In this document: positions 48,483-60,059 of the stretch, piece after piece | Position numbering within the stretch: the first letter of the stretch is position 1 | Layout of the letters: the number at the start of each line of letters is the position of its first letter | Assembly (NCBI RefSeq): GCF_043290135.1 | Contig: NC_134702.1 | Location: 91,487,819-91,551,818, forward strand | Source: Rhipicephalus microplus | Taxonomy: Eukaryota; Arthropoda; Arachnida; Ixodida; Ixodidae | Length of the DNA stretch: 64,000 bases | Reading direction: 5' to 3' | Translations under genes and position numbers: made by a program | Notes under the pieces: generated by a model | Seen by the model: only the letters and a program-made list of their open reading frames with translations | Told to the model about the DNA's origin: nothing | The model's database searches: none

Positions 48483-50951
48483 TCAAGGGTTATGCGGGGC
48501 AACTCCGGGCAGCTTCCATTGCCAAGGCACTTGGCCTTCTTCACTGAAATACCTCACGAACTCTTGCCGAACTGCGCTGGCCACTTTAGAGCAGTTGCGG
48601 GCCTTTGGCTTTTCGAGTCCAAACACTGTTGTGCTTCCTGGTACTTGTCTCCAAGCACCACCGCTCACATTTCCAAAGGTGTCTTGAAAATCCGCGTAGC
48701 CAGGAGGGCAGTACGTTGAAGCAGCGTTTGATGATAAGAAGTTGTGCAGCACGCATGTTGCTTTCACAACGGCCTCCACATTCTCCGGCTCCAAGTTTAT
48801 TTGCCTCTCGTAGATCCGCCAGCGAGAGACAAGAATGCCGAAGGCGTTTTCCACACAGCGCCTGTAAAAAAAAAAAAAAAAAAAAAACTTCTGTTGTAGC
48901 GTACCCTAGAGAAGGGAACTTACAGTAATTGCAAGCAATACACATCTACCATAACCTGCCTATTCAAGGTGCAATGATACGTTATAAAGAAATGTGCTAA
49001 TCATTTTTTAATATCGGAAAGTTTTTGCTTTGTTAAAGTACTAATCCCTGATAATTAGGAAATCATAGCTTCAGACAAGCATGCGCTGAGGGTGGTGCTG
49101 TTCAGTACTTGCAATTCATATACTTAAGCAGAACTAAGGCTAGATTTCAGATTGATGCTGAACTATTTACAAAGAGTCTTCCTGGCTGCAGCAACCTTTG
49201 CACGAGGAAATGGCATATGAAGCCACCTAAAGTGCATTTGTTTGCCACACGTTAGTTGATCTACCCTGAAGGCGTGAGAGTAAGAAGAAAGGACACAATT
49301 GAGCTTAGAGGACAGGACAGAGTTCTTTAGCGCTGGGTACAGACCTTGCACGACTAAGGCGGTAGTTGTAGATCACCTCCGCAGGTACACTCCGGCTCCC
49401 TGGTAGTGGCCTCATGAAGTCTGGGCACAACTGGAAGGCCTCATCGCCAACAAACACATGAGGACAAACTACTCCTGACCTTGGGAGCATGGCTGCTCGA
49501 GGTAGGCTGAGCTTGCCCTCATGCAGTCGCTCGCCGATGGGAGAATCTTGAAAAATTCCCCCATCGCTGAACCTTCCAGGTGCACCCACATTCACCAACC
49601 TGAACAGGTATTGGCTATCGACGACAGCCATCAATACAATGGAATGGGTTCCCTGAAAGCAATGAAACAACTGTCACAAAAGTACTTGCCATCAAAACTA
49701 CTTATATTGCATAACACTTAGCTGCATTACTGATAGGTACAGAAAAATAAGGTGAAACCTTTGGTCTGTAAACTGCCTAGCATGCATTAGGCACCAAATC
49801 GCAATAATCTTGTACTGAGGTCTGGGATACTCCTATTGATGAAGGAGATGACCCTTTAGCAGCAAACATTCCACATGCATTGATGCAATTTTCTGCTGCA
49901 TACCTTGTAATTGAAGTACAAACTTCCACCATTGCGGGGGCATTTAATTTGAATATGCTTGCCGTCGACCGCTCCAATGCAATTTGGGAACTGCCAACGG
50001 TTGCAGAACCCAGCAGCGATTTCCAGCCACTCTTCTTCTGTTGGTGTCTGAAAAAGCAGCAATTTCAAGTTATACATTATGTTGTTACAAACATAACCAG
50101 TTGAATGCACTCCTGCCTTTTAAACATTATGGGCCCACCCTTTCCTGTGCATGGGATAAGGTATTAAATCACTTAGTGGCACAAACTCCGTACCATGATA
50201 TGTGCTTTAATTCACTCAACCATATCAAAGTTATGTCATTACACTTTGAATGAGACATAGCACCCAGATGCATACAGATGCTCGACGCTGTATGCATACC
50301 TTCATGTATTCAGGAGCCAAGACTTCCCACAGCACGGTGCAGGTTTTGTGAATGATCCTCCGCGCCGTCTCGATGCCCACACGGAATGCCATGGCTGCGT
50401 CCCTCACCAGCATACCCGACGACAGGTACCTGTAATACAAATCAATGTAAATGCGGGAAGTGTGTCACGACAACCCAGGCACGCGCTGCACAATACTTTC
50501 AAGTATAACAAGCGCACATCACCAACATTCACTTCCTGGAAAATGAAAAGCTGTGCAGGCACGTATACGCAGTCAAAGTGGTCCTACCTCAAGGTCAGCG
50601 CGAGGCGCTCCCCAGAAGAAATCGGTTCCCTCGAGGGGCATTGGTCCTTCGTGAGCTTCTCCTTGACCAGGCTGTGCAGCACGTCAAAAGTAGCCGGCGA
50701 CATCCGATAAAACGTGTAGAACAGTGACTCGTCACCGTTCTTCATTTTTTCCATCTGCAAAATACAGCAAACATGCATTTAATTCCACAATTATGACGCG
50801 GTTGTCTCGAAGCACTTACCGCTGTGAAAAACTCGCTTTCACCCGCTCGATTTGCCCATGTCGGCCGGACCCAGTACTTTTTCATAAAAGCTCGCCGTCT
50901 CTTAAGGATGAGGAGCAGCTTCAGAGCAGCTATCTTCCTTTGCCTTTCCAT
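48483..50951 (-). CDS. PIF/Harbinger DDE transposase (HARBI1-like)
   Basis: Six exons on the minus strand: 50951-50820, 50754-50588, 50429-50300, 50047-49904, 49652-49345 and 48861-48483. All introns are GT..AG and phases match, giving 419 aa with no stop. The N-terminal part is basic and helical. A helix-turn-helix-like stretch (LVRDAAMAFRVGIETARRII) lies at about residues 107-126. The catalytic triad is D171 in VDGKHI, D261 in VGDEAF and E298 in ENAFGIL, the DDE_Tnp_4 pattern with RW following the glutamate. Length and layout are usual for the family. It cuts and joins the element's TIRs in the nucleus, probably with the MADF partner. The start was chosen because it opens exon 1 close to the right TIR and no upstream in-frame extension is needed. 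The last intron has a 22-base T-run before its AG. Confidence 0.92.
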
Positions 50952-51331
50952 TTCAAGACGTCAGAAACGAATGAAATTGACGGACGCAAGCAAAACAACG
51001 CAGACAAAGACTACACAGGTAGTTCGCTTCGCCGATGCGCCAAGGATCCACTGCACGTGACCCTGCCCAAGTCACGTGGGCGCAACAAAAAATAACGCAA
51101 TGTTTATTACGCATGTGCATATAAAAAAGTGCTGCAAGGCAATAATAAACACTTTCCGTTCCATTACACAACAATATATTTTATTTTTAAATTGGAAACC
51201 GCTCGCTACGCGGCTTTCTTGGTGCGAGTTGACGGCCTCATGCCAGCAACAGTGGAATTCGCTCGCCGAAGCCGTCGCGTGAATGGAGTTTGCCTGCGCG
51301 AGCGACTGATCGCGCGACGCCGATCTACGTC

Positions 51332-51381
51332 GCGTCGCTCGTCGCTGTCGCGTGCATTTTCGCGCTTATGGAGTTTGGGCT
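51332..51381 (-). repeat. Harbinger right terminal inverted repeat
   Basis: Exact inverse of 45498-45547. Just inside (51250-51331) the GCGCGAC/GTCGCG motifs recur. TAA follows at 51382-51384. Confidence 0.97.
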
Positions 51382-51384
51382 TAA

Positions 51385-51589
51385 GGCGATCCGTATTTGT
51401 CTCCGCTTTTTTTCTCTCCCTTCGAGAAACCGCTGCTATGCACTATTTTCTCGCGCGTAGTATGTGTATTCGTACGCCGACACGCAGTGGGTGAGGCGAA
51501 GCTATACGCATGTACGAACCGGACTGGCAGGTGCCCGAAAATTTTCGCGCCGCACACGAATGCAGCAGCGTGCAATCTCCTGCATATGT
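51385..51589. other. Short unassigned stretch
   Basis: Nothing recognised between the Harbinger and the complete SINE. Confidence 0.4.
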
Positions 51590-51862
51590 ACAAGTGTACT
51601 ATGATTGATTGATTGATTTGTGGGGTTTAACGTCCCAAAACCACCATATGATTATGAGAGACGCCGTGGTGGAGGGCTCCGGAAATTTCGACCACCTGGG
51701 GTTCTTTAACGTGCACCCAAATCTGAGCACACGGGCCTACGACATTTCCGCCTCCATCGGAAATGCAGCCGCCGCAGCTGGGATTCGAACCCGCGACCTG
51801 CGGGTCAGCAGCCGAGTACCTTATCCACTAGACCACCGCGGCGGAGCACAAGTGTACTATGA
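51590..51862 (-). mobile_element. Complete Ruka-like tRNA-derived SINE with target duplication
   Basis: The SINE is 51605-51847. Reading the minus strand: a tRNA-like head (CGCGGTGGTCTAGTGGATAA as A-box region, GGGTTCGAATCCCAGC as B-box), a body with GGCGGAAATGTCGTAGG and GGAGCCCTCCACC, and a (TCAA)n tail. ACAAGTGTACTATGA is duplicated at 51590-51604 and 51848-51862. The intact B-box and exact 15-bp duplication indicate a young insertion. It is the reference for the other copies in the window. Ruka is a SINE family described from ixodid ticks; the name is assigned from memory of its sequence. Confidence 0.92.
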
Positions 51863-52540
51863 ATACACTTGTATACACGAAACGCTCCGTGAAGACGAAT
51901 GCGTTCCTGTACACGGCTAAGCAAACGCGCCGCTAGCGTTCACGAGGAACTTGTTTGTTCTATTGTCCGCGCGTCAGTTCTGTGGCAACCGCGCACAAAA
52001 CTGTCCTACATGCAGCGCCCTTTCTTTTGCGTTCCTCCGACCGAAACAGAGTCTCTCGTGTCCTTTGTTAGCCTTCCTCGTCGTCCCGTGTTGTGTCCTC
52101 TTCGTGCCGCAGCGTGTCACTTATGTAGCTACAAAAACAGACGCCGTGCGCCCTAGCATGTGACAAAAGCGGAAACACACCGGGTGAAGGCGGACTGAAA
52201 GGACGCGGAAGCATACGCTATAGGTGCACGCTTTTTGGCCGCTTGGAAGGACGCGTGCACGCCGGCGTTAACGGCATACATGTATCAATCTCGACGCCTG
52301 CATGTACGCCTCTCGCGAAAACGCGTGTCCCGTGCCAGCGCCACGTGCAGGAGATGGCGCGATATGGACTCTCGGTATCCTCGGTCGTATACGCTCCGAT
52401 AATGAGAGAGAGGAGAAAAAAGGAGTATCTTCGCTCCTTTTCTTCTTTCTTTCTGTAAAGGCTTGTGGGCTCCCTATGTTCACTTTATGTACACGCTCTC
52501 ATGGAAGCGTCGGGGAACTGACAAGGGAGTTATCGTGACT
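51863..52540. other. Unassigned DNA, moderately GC-rich
   Basis: No recognised gene; frames near 52300 are open on both strands without domains. Confidence 0.35.
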
Positions 52541-52672
52541 CTCCGAAAGGACACTAAAGGCAAAGAACAATTTAACATCAGAGTGACATACCAATGCTCG
52601 AGAATGTTTAAAACGTCTGTGTTGTCAAAAGAAGTGCTCTATTAATCGAGAAATTAAGGAAAATGTATGACA
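52541..52672 (+). mobile_element. Dispersed repeat fragment, 'GGACACTAAAGGCAAA' type
   Basis: GGACACTAAAGGCAAAGAAC, ACCAATGCTCGAGAATG and CTATTAATCGAGAAATTA recall a common tick interspersed repeat that I know to start TTAAAGGGACACTAAAGG. The TTAA end is mutated here, so the copy is partial. Confidence 0.45.
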
Positions 52673-55600
52673 CCATTTATGCGCCACGAGTAGGACATTT
52701 TGAAATCATCCCGATGAGGCCAAGGGTCTCGAGGACGATGAATCACTGCTAATGCAATGCGGGTATGTGATAGTTTGATACGATGCGGGTATACATGCGC
52801 CACATGTGATAGACAGTTTGTAGCTACGGAACGACGAGAAAATGCGTGCATAAATTTAATGCGTGAGCGTTAAGAAAAAAAAGGTGACATCGACAGCGTT
52901 TCATGACCTGACGAATGCAAAGGATGCATGTCAGGGTCTTAGCAGGCATCACACCCGAGCATTCTTCGTGGCAACCAAGTATTCTACCAGCAGAATCATG
53001 CCAGGTCTCAAAACTACTTTACAAGTAGGCCCTAATGTTTGTGAAACGTCAATTGTGCTTGTACTGCTGGCTATCCAATGTTCTAAACGTTGCATATGCA
53101 CTCCTATGGCAGAGCCGTCACGTCGGGTTAACATCAAATGTAGTTAGGCGCCATCCGCTGAAGCTGATTTATGTAGCAGTGTCCAGAGATATCACCCTCT
53201 TCAGCACCAGCGCTTTATATAAGTTTACCGCTTCGGGTTGATAATAACTATAGATATGTTGCGGTTGGAATCGTTACGCAACTGTAAAAAGTTTATATAT
53301 GCGGCTATCTAATGTATGTCTGCGACGTGCATTTATACATATCTTTAGCGCTACTTCGTAATGCTTCGCTCAATCAAAAATTACAACGCAGTCACCTATA
53401 CCATCCGCATATTCACAGAACATCGATTTCTAAGGTACATGGGATCTGTCGACTTTTTTATTTCTAAGTGTTCTTTTTCACTAACTGAACACCATCATTA
53501 TTACATACGGCAACGCCCATCTTCACTGATACACCGAATACTGCGCTTTAGCTAATTGCTAACGCATCATGTACTTCTCATTTAGTTTTTTTGCCGCTAG
53601 TACTTGTGCAATTACCTGTAATCTGGCCGAAATTTATTGCTGAACTACAGCGATTTTTTGAAGTTTCCAGTAATGGCTATTGTATAATTTCTTGTGACAT
53701 GTTTGTGAGTAATTCCTGACTTTATTCATAGCCCCTTCCCCTCTGTAATTCCGTTGACAGTGAAGGTATCTGCGAAGTGCCCACGGCGCCATAATTTTTG
53801 TCTTTTGCAAATCGTACCAGCTACGCTTCCGTGCAACACGTGAATCGTACCAGCTACGCTCCCGTGCAACACGTGAACCTATGCATCAGCTCACTTTGTG
53901 GATGCTCCATAGCGAATTCTCTCTGCCCATCATTTCAAGCGACACGTCTCCGTCGCTGCCGCAACAGGTGCCAGCACACTGCACCTTAATAGTTTAGTGC
54001 AATGCAGTGAAGTCTAATGCTTTTCATTCCAACGTGCGCGAACAACAAAGACCAAAAGACGCAACTAAAGCAAGGCTTACAATAAAAACTATCAGCCTTA
54101 GTTTCCCACATAGGGTCACGGTCGTACCTGTATGCAAGTACGGCATGTCAATCATAAAAATGTGGCTCTGAACTGTGGTGCAAATGTAAAGCACTGAGCA
54201 ATATACGAACGCGCAAGGCTAATGGCACATTTTTTCATTACAGCACACGTCTACACATAAAATTGCAGAGGACCAAACTGCGAATCCCTTACTACGGTAA
54301 AACATTCACGGCAAATTTCATTGTTTATGTAAGTTGTACACAAACAATCGAAACAAAGCAAGCAAGTAAAAACAGCTTATACATTTCACAAATCAGCACT
54401 AAAACACCAATTTATCTGGTAGTACCCGAATGTGACAAGTTAAAAAAATAACAATAAAATGAAGTAAATTTTTTTGGTTTCAGAGAATGACACGCGTGCA
54501 TACGTACGAGAGTGGGTGCTTCGAACCGATGAAATTGATCGTCACTGTATACGTTATAACTTGCACTATATATACCTATATGTTTAAGCTCGCTCGACAA
54601 CTGCGTATTCGGCCACGGACACGCCGAAGTGACGTGCATTAATTCACTCGCTACGCTGCCCTGCTCGAATTTCCGACAGATGGCTGGCGGGAAGCCCAGT
54701 GAGTACGTGGTTCGAGTTGTTTCGGTAATCTTTAAACGCTGGCCGTGCTGTGATGGACGCGAACGGCAGACAATCGTGTGTATAGTCTATTTGTGTATAT
54801 TATAACAAGACCTGGACTTGGGCAAGTGTGAACGTATTGTCAACTCGTGCGGGTGACAGCTAGCAGCAGCTTGTCGCAACTGGATGTGTTTAGAACAAAT
54901 GTGTAACGATATTGAGTACGAGGTACTCAACCAAGTAAGCCGTCCCTTCAATTCAACTACAGAATGTACATTCGCCTAAGGCGGGAGAAGTAGGGAGTGA
55001 CATTCGACTAGAAAAGCTGGTTACCAAATAGTAATTCTGGTTCTCTACAGCAGAGACACACAGGAACACTCTGGTAAAATGGCAACCTTTATCTACAAAT
55101 CCGGAGTGTTCAATACCTTACAGTGTGGTATCACCTCTTTACGATGGACAGTACTAGTAAACCACGCGCTTAATATATCATTTTCACGGAGCCGTGCCGC
55201 CGACGAAGGAAGCAAGGCTGTAGGTATAGAAGATGAAACTGTTTATTTGGCCAAACTTGCGGCTGGTCTGCCGTCGTCCACTGAAAGCGTCGACCGTCGG
55301 TCAACTGACAAGCACGAGCGCGTCGGCATTTACACATGTGCCTTGGAATATTCCAGCGTTATCGCTAGTGGCCGCGTAAGTTCCAGGATAATTTGTAATG
55401 TTCGCATTATCCTCGCAATCTCGTCCAAACGATCTACTTCAGTCCCCAAGCTTCTCGAACATTGCAGGTGCGGTTTGTGTACCGAACATTACTTGCAGCG
55501 TAACGGGGCGATAACAAAACTTGAGGAATGAATGTGACATACCAATTATAATTCGTGCACGTACAATCTTCACTATTCCTCCAAACTACTTTGATTTCTA

Positions 55601-56405
55601 TACTGACTTTGACAGCGTATACCAATATATATACTTCTATGACCATTATGTCATCCTCGCGTACTTTAACACCTGCGCTGTGAGGATGCGCACTTTTAGA
55701 TTCATTTACGTATATAGGGAACCACGTGTTCTGTGAATGAAACTAATAATGAGAACCGTTGTTTGTTAACGCATGTGTGCGCACTGCTGTCGTTGGCTGG
55801 CTGTGGCCCCCTAGCTCCTTCTTCAAGCTTTGCGCCTAAATGGGTTGACTGTTGCGCGAGCTGTTGTTCAGACATAAGAAACACCTTGAGTAGCGCACAG
55901 GACACAAGCAACAAACAGACGAGCGCAGGCGCACAGCGACAACTGACTTTATTCAGTTGCGATCCACACATTTATATAACAACAAGCTACGCAGGCAAAC
56001 CGTCACAACAACTTAAGTTTACAAAGAAAAAATGAAACAAGGCGTGAAAGAAGTTCAATATCGTACAGCGCAAGCGAAATGTCGTTTGCACACTCCTCAG
56101 CGCTTTCCTGATAAAAGAAGACACCTATAAAATTTAAAGGAAATGACAAACTTCTTTTACACCCCTCTGCTCGTCTTTTCCTTCTGGGTGCCCGGTGTTG
56201 CGACACTCAAGATGGTTTGTGCTTTAAAACTTTTTCGCCAAGCATCCACACTGTATTTGGCGCATGTTGAAACATGCGCAAAAAGCGGGTGGTCCTATAT
56301 ATTTACCATTTTAACCCTTAAGAATTCCTCAAGGTTGAGTTGCAGTAATACGCCACCATGCACTTCGATTTGTCGATTCATTTGTCCTCACGTGGCCAAT
56401 CGCTT
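52673..56405. other. Unassigned DNA
   Basis: Apart from a 33-bp tandem duplication (53810-53875) and an AGTACT-monomer remnant near 54895-54945, nothing is recognised. A block at about 55850-55990 (CGCACAGGACACAAGCAACA) looks like part of an interspersed repeat but cannot be classified. Confidence 0.35.
53810..53875. repeat. 33-bp tandem duplication
   Basis: AATCGTACCAGCTACGCT(T/C)C followed by CGTGCAACACGTG occurs twice in a row with one difference. Each unit holds a CACGTG. Confidence 0.9.
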
Positions 56406-56408
56406 GTG

Positions 56409-56545
56409 GCCTCCTAGTTAGCTTTATTCGCGGAGCGACCATCTCCGAAAGGCGTTGGACCCGGGTTTGATCCCAGGACCAGGATGATAATTTCGGTAAC
56501 TAGTCAGTTTGTGTCTGAAAAATCCGTATGAATTTCCTTCTGTGC
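56409..56545 (+). mobile_element. tRNA-derived SINE, fifth type
   Basis: CCTAGTTAGCTTTATTCGCG (A-box zone), GGACCCGGGTTTGATCCCAG (B-box) and a non-tRNA tail. It has tRNA-like boxes without a paired acceptor stem. Confidence 0.55.
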
Positions 56546-57021
56546 CCTTTTCACTTTCATAACGGTACAGTTGGAATCAATTAGTGAAAAGCCACTGTGT
56601 CCAGCTTCGCGATCCATAAATTCGGTGTAATGATATTGCGGTAACAAAATTACAGTAATTCAATTACCGCTTGCTCTAAGGAGGGATATGATGAATGACT
56701 CTTGTGGGCTGGTAATCTAGATATGTGACGAATTACTTCAAGCCAGTATTAAAATATACTTACTCCTTTTGCAATTACCTTTGATTAAAATATACCGTGC
56801 CCGCGTCCTTTGTGACATTATAAATCCCCCCGCCCCAAAAAATAAATCTAACAAATTGTGTTAATATCAGTCGCACTCCTCAAGCGCGTGAATTCAGACA
56901 AATATTTTGATCAATATCTGCTGAAAATAAAGTGTACGCCAAGTGAGCACCAATAATGATGTGTCGTTGACTTCTTTACTTTTCAAAAGTAACTGTAATG
57001 TAATGCGTGCGATTGGTCTCT
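56546..57021. other. Unassigned AT-rich DNA
   Basis: No recognised content up to the poly-T that marks the 3' end of the minus-strand LINE. Confidence 0.4.
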
Positions 57022-57439
57022 TTTTTTTTTATTGATATGATATATAAGGAGATGTTGGCCACCATTATGGCGCCGGCTACTCCTTAGCCGTTGATTGAAA
57101 CTTGAACACGTATCTTGAAGCAAAACGTACAAAGCAGTGCATGGAAAATAGAAAACTCAGGCACAGATATGCAAAGACACACTTATACGTACATGTCACA
57201 ATGGTAAGTAAATGTTTGAAAGTCATTGTAAGAAGTCTCTGGAAACAACAAAACACAAACAACAAACACAAAACACAACAACAAAACAACAAAGCACACG
57301 TCTGGTACTTATAAAGATGCATTCGCTCGTATGTACATAATAGTCGACACGTCATTCATTTCACAACACACACGTGATGGGTGTCACATGATACTGTACA
57401 TAATAACTACATGTGTTACAAATGAAAGCTTGTTCTTTG

Positions 57440-59027
57440 TTAATACTTGTCAGCAATCCCGCTGTCTTGTAAAAAACGTGTTAATGCTTTTAAAGCGTGG
57501 GACTGTAAAACTCCAGTTGGCCACGGGCCCAGAAGTTTTTTCATGCTAAATGGTCTGTGGTCCAATGCGAACAGTTCGCTTTTAAGACGGCGTCTTGGCG
57601 TGTCATGATGTGGACAGTCTATGAGAAGGTGACATACGTCTTCATCTATAAATCCACAATCGCATTCGGGAGTTTCAGCTCCGCCGATTCTGTGCAAAAA
57701 ATGTTTTGTGTATGCGGTGCCTAGCCTCAATCGGTGAATTAGAGTTTCCATCCTTCTATCTAATGCCAGCGTAATTTTGAATTCAATAAATGGATCTATG
57801 TGATATAAATCGCAGCTCTTTGTACTTTGGTCAAACCAAGCAGTTTTGCTCATTCTGAAAGTTGTATTCTTTATAATACTACGCAATTCATTTTTCGAAA
57901 TCGGTAAAGAAACAGTAACGTCTTTACGATGTGCTTGTCGTGCTGCTTCATCGGCAGCTGTGTTTCCAGGAATGTTGCAGTGGCCAGGTATCCACTGGAA
58001 TTTGATCTCATGTTGCGCCTTCTTTGCTTTAGTGAGCTCCTTCAGCGTTTCGTATGTCATACTATCACTTATTACTGTGCTGTTTGTACTGGAGAGTGAT
58101 CTTAATGCGGCCTGTGAGTCACTGAAAAGTACCCATTTTCTAGCGTCTGCTACCGAGTTTATAAACTTTAGAGCATACAGAATAGCGAAGAGCTCAGATG
58201 TTGTAGATGACGTCGTGCGGCATAATTTAAACGATTCCTGAATATTGAGCTGTGGTATGATAAATGCCGATGTTGAAGACATTGTAGTACTTGAGCCATC
58301 TGTGTAAACATGTATATACCCTGGATACCGCATGTGTATCTGATAAAGCGCTAGTTGTTGAGCAGCTTGGATGAACATGTCTCTCTTTCTAATAATGCCA
58401 TCCACTGAGAATTCAATGCTTGGTATAACAAGCACCCATGGAGGATAGTCCATTTCAGAGTTCCAAAATTCATGTCTGGGTAATATATGTACATTACTCT
58501 GTACTTCGTTATGAGCATTGCTTTTATCTCTTAGTAAAATCTCGAGTGCCAATGGGTGGTCCCTGTGTTGCGTCTGTAAGCGAAAAAAATGGCGGCGTGT
58601 TTCAATTGTTCTCATGACTGGAAAGGGTGGTTGTCGAGTCTCTGTTATGACAAGGCTGCTGGAAGTCGCTCGTGGAACACCTATGCAGACGCGCAGTCCC
58701 CTAGCTAATAGTCTTTGAAGTCGCTCCTCTGAAGTGCGGGAAAAGCCGTGTAACACTGCTGCAGAATATGCAACTTTTTGTCGTATTAAAGCATTGTGAA
58801 CAGCGAGCATGGATGATACAGATCCGCCCCATGATGTCCCAGCAATTCTGCGGAGTATATTCACTAGCGTATTCACCTCGTTTTCGAGTTTCTTTATGTG
58901 AGGTGCCCATGATAGCTGCCTATCAAGTATTACTCTGAGAAATCGATGCTGTGTCACAATCATTAGTGGTTCTTCTTCTAAATTGAGATTGAAGTTCTTT
59001 AACTTCTTACGGGTGAAGGGCAATACA
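57440..59027 (-). pseudogene. LINE ORF2 C-terminal part: RNase H and terminal zinc cluster
   Basis: About 528 LINE-derived codons without a stop. After the RT thumb (WAPHIKKLENEVNTLVNIL near the start) comes RNase H: HVYTDGSSTTMSS (D), TTSELFAILYALKFI (E), LFSDSQAALRSL (D), and WIPGHCNIPGNTAADEAAR (H, D), all four key residues present. The C-terminal cluster is CDCGFIDEDVCHLLIDCPHH, then the conserved LDHRPF...HALKALTRFLQDSGIADKY end. The open frame runs 52 codons further upstream into the inserted element, but those codons are not LINE sequence. The upstream RT half is at 63600-64000. Confidence 0.85.
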
Positions 59028-60059
59028 CACTCTAAGCCAAAAACGGCCGAAATGGGAGCAACGGCTGTTTTTACTCTTTCAGACCGACTGTTACTCTCCG
59101 AAAAGACCAAGTGGAACAAGATGGCCGACTTGTTCGAGAATGTGGGAGCAACTGTATTCATCTTAAGTTTGTAAGGGAGCAACGGAAGGAGGGACCGCTG
59201 TAAATGCTCTCGTCACACAACGGTTACTCCCCGGCAGGACACCGCAGACAAATATGCATGCCGCCCACATTGATATTCATGGGCCAGATTATTGTTTGTT
59301 CTGTGTGCCAAACTTCACCAAACCAAAACAGTGATTCACTTTAGCATCCGCAGATAATAAGATAGCAGCGCTGGCGGAACAGAGAAGGCCTGAGAATACA
59401 GCTACGGCAAGTACCTAACACACGCAGCAGCAGAATGGAGAGTTGGCACGTCAAAGCGGACCGAACGCCGAAACACGTGCAAAACAACGATAAAAAAAAA
59501 AGCCTAGACGCGCCGTTCGTCCGCGAAGGAAGGGCGTCAAAGTCTATCAAGCACCGAAACACGTGCATAAGGAGCCCCCCCCCCCCCCTGATATATCGGA
59601 GAAGAAAAAAAAAGCGGACCCAGATGCGCTTTTCATCAGCCGTACACTTAGTAGCACGCTTCACCGTGTAGTTTGAGGGCAGAATGACAAATCTGCGCCA
59701 TCTGCGCCCGCACGACAAGTGTGGCGCTAGTGTAGTAAGCGATGTATTTTACAAAGTAATTTTTATTGAGTGTTTATGTTTACTAGCACTAAATAAAAAT
59801 TACACTCAATTTTTCATATTTAATTAAGAGTTTTAGTGTACTTCAGTTTTTTTTTGTAAGTGTATAAAGAGAACACACTGAAATCATTGCGCTGACGCCT
59901 GTGCTGCCACTGCTCAACGTTTTTTTTTTTTTTCGGCGCAACTAGGTTCGCGTTCGCACTACTCATATTCATATGGTCTGTCGTCGGCGAGCACATGGAC
60001 ATGCGAGCTTGTGGGCTATGTTTTGATCGTGCGTGTGTGTCGCAGATTTGCGTTTCTAC

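Larger units (their letters stand above)
45498..51381. mobile_element. Complete autonomous PIF/Harbinger transposon, 5,884 bp
   Basis: The terminal inverted repeats 45498-45547 and 51332-51381 are identical over 50 bp and begin AGCCCAAACTCCATAAGC. TAA is duplicated at 45495-45497 and 51382-51384, the 3-bp TWA duplication typical of PIF/Harbinger. Inside are two convergent spliced genes: a MADF-BESS-like protein on the plus strand and a HARBI1-type transposase on the minus strand, both open from start to stop. The intergenic space holds a hairpin element split by a SINE (46771-47042) and a 107-bp tandem array. Perfect ends, an intact duplication and unbroken genes suggest recent movement, although the internal insertions show the lineage is not brand new. 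Confidence 0.95.

Noticed and set aside
51600..51847. tRNA gene
   Set aside because: A- and B-boxes are present, but the acceptor stem does not pair and the body and tail are those of a SINE with a target duplication.
57440..59182. A 580-codon host gene
   Set aside because: RNase H and RT-thumb motifs and the YADD segment at 63710-63750 show that it is a LINE ORF. The first 52 codons belong to the inserted element.
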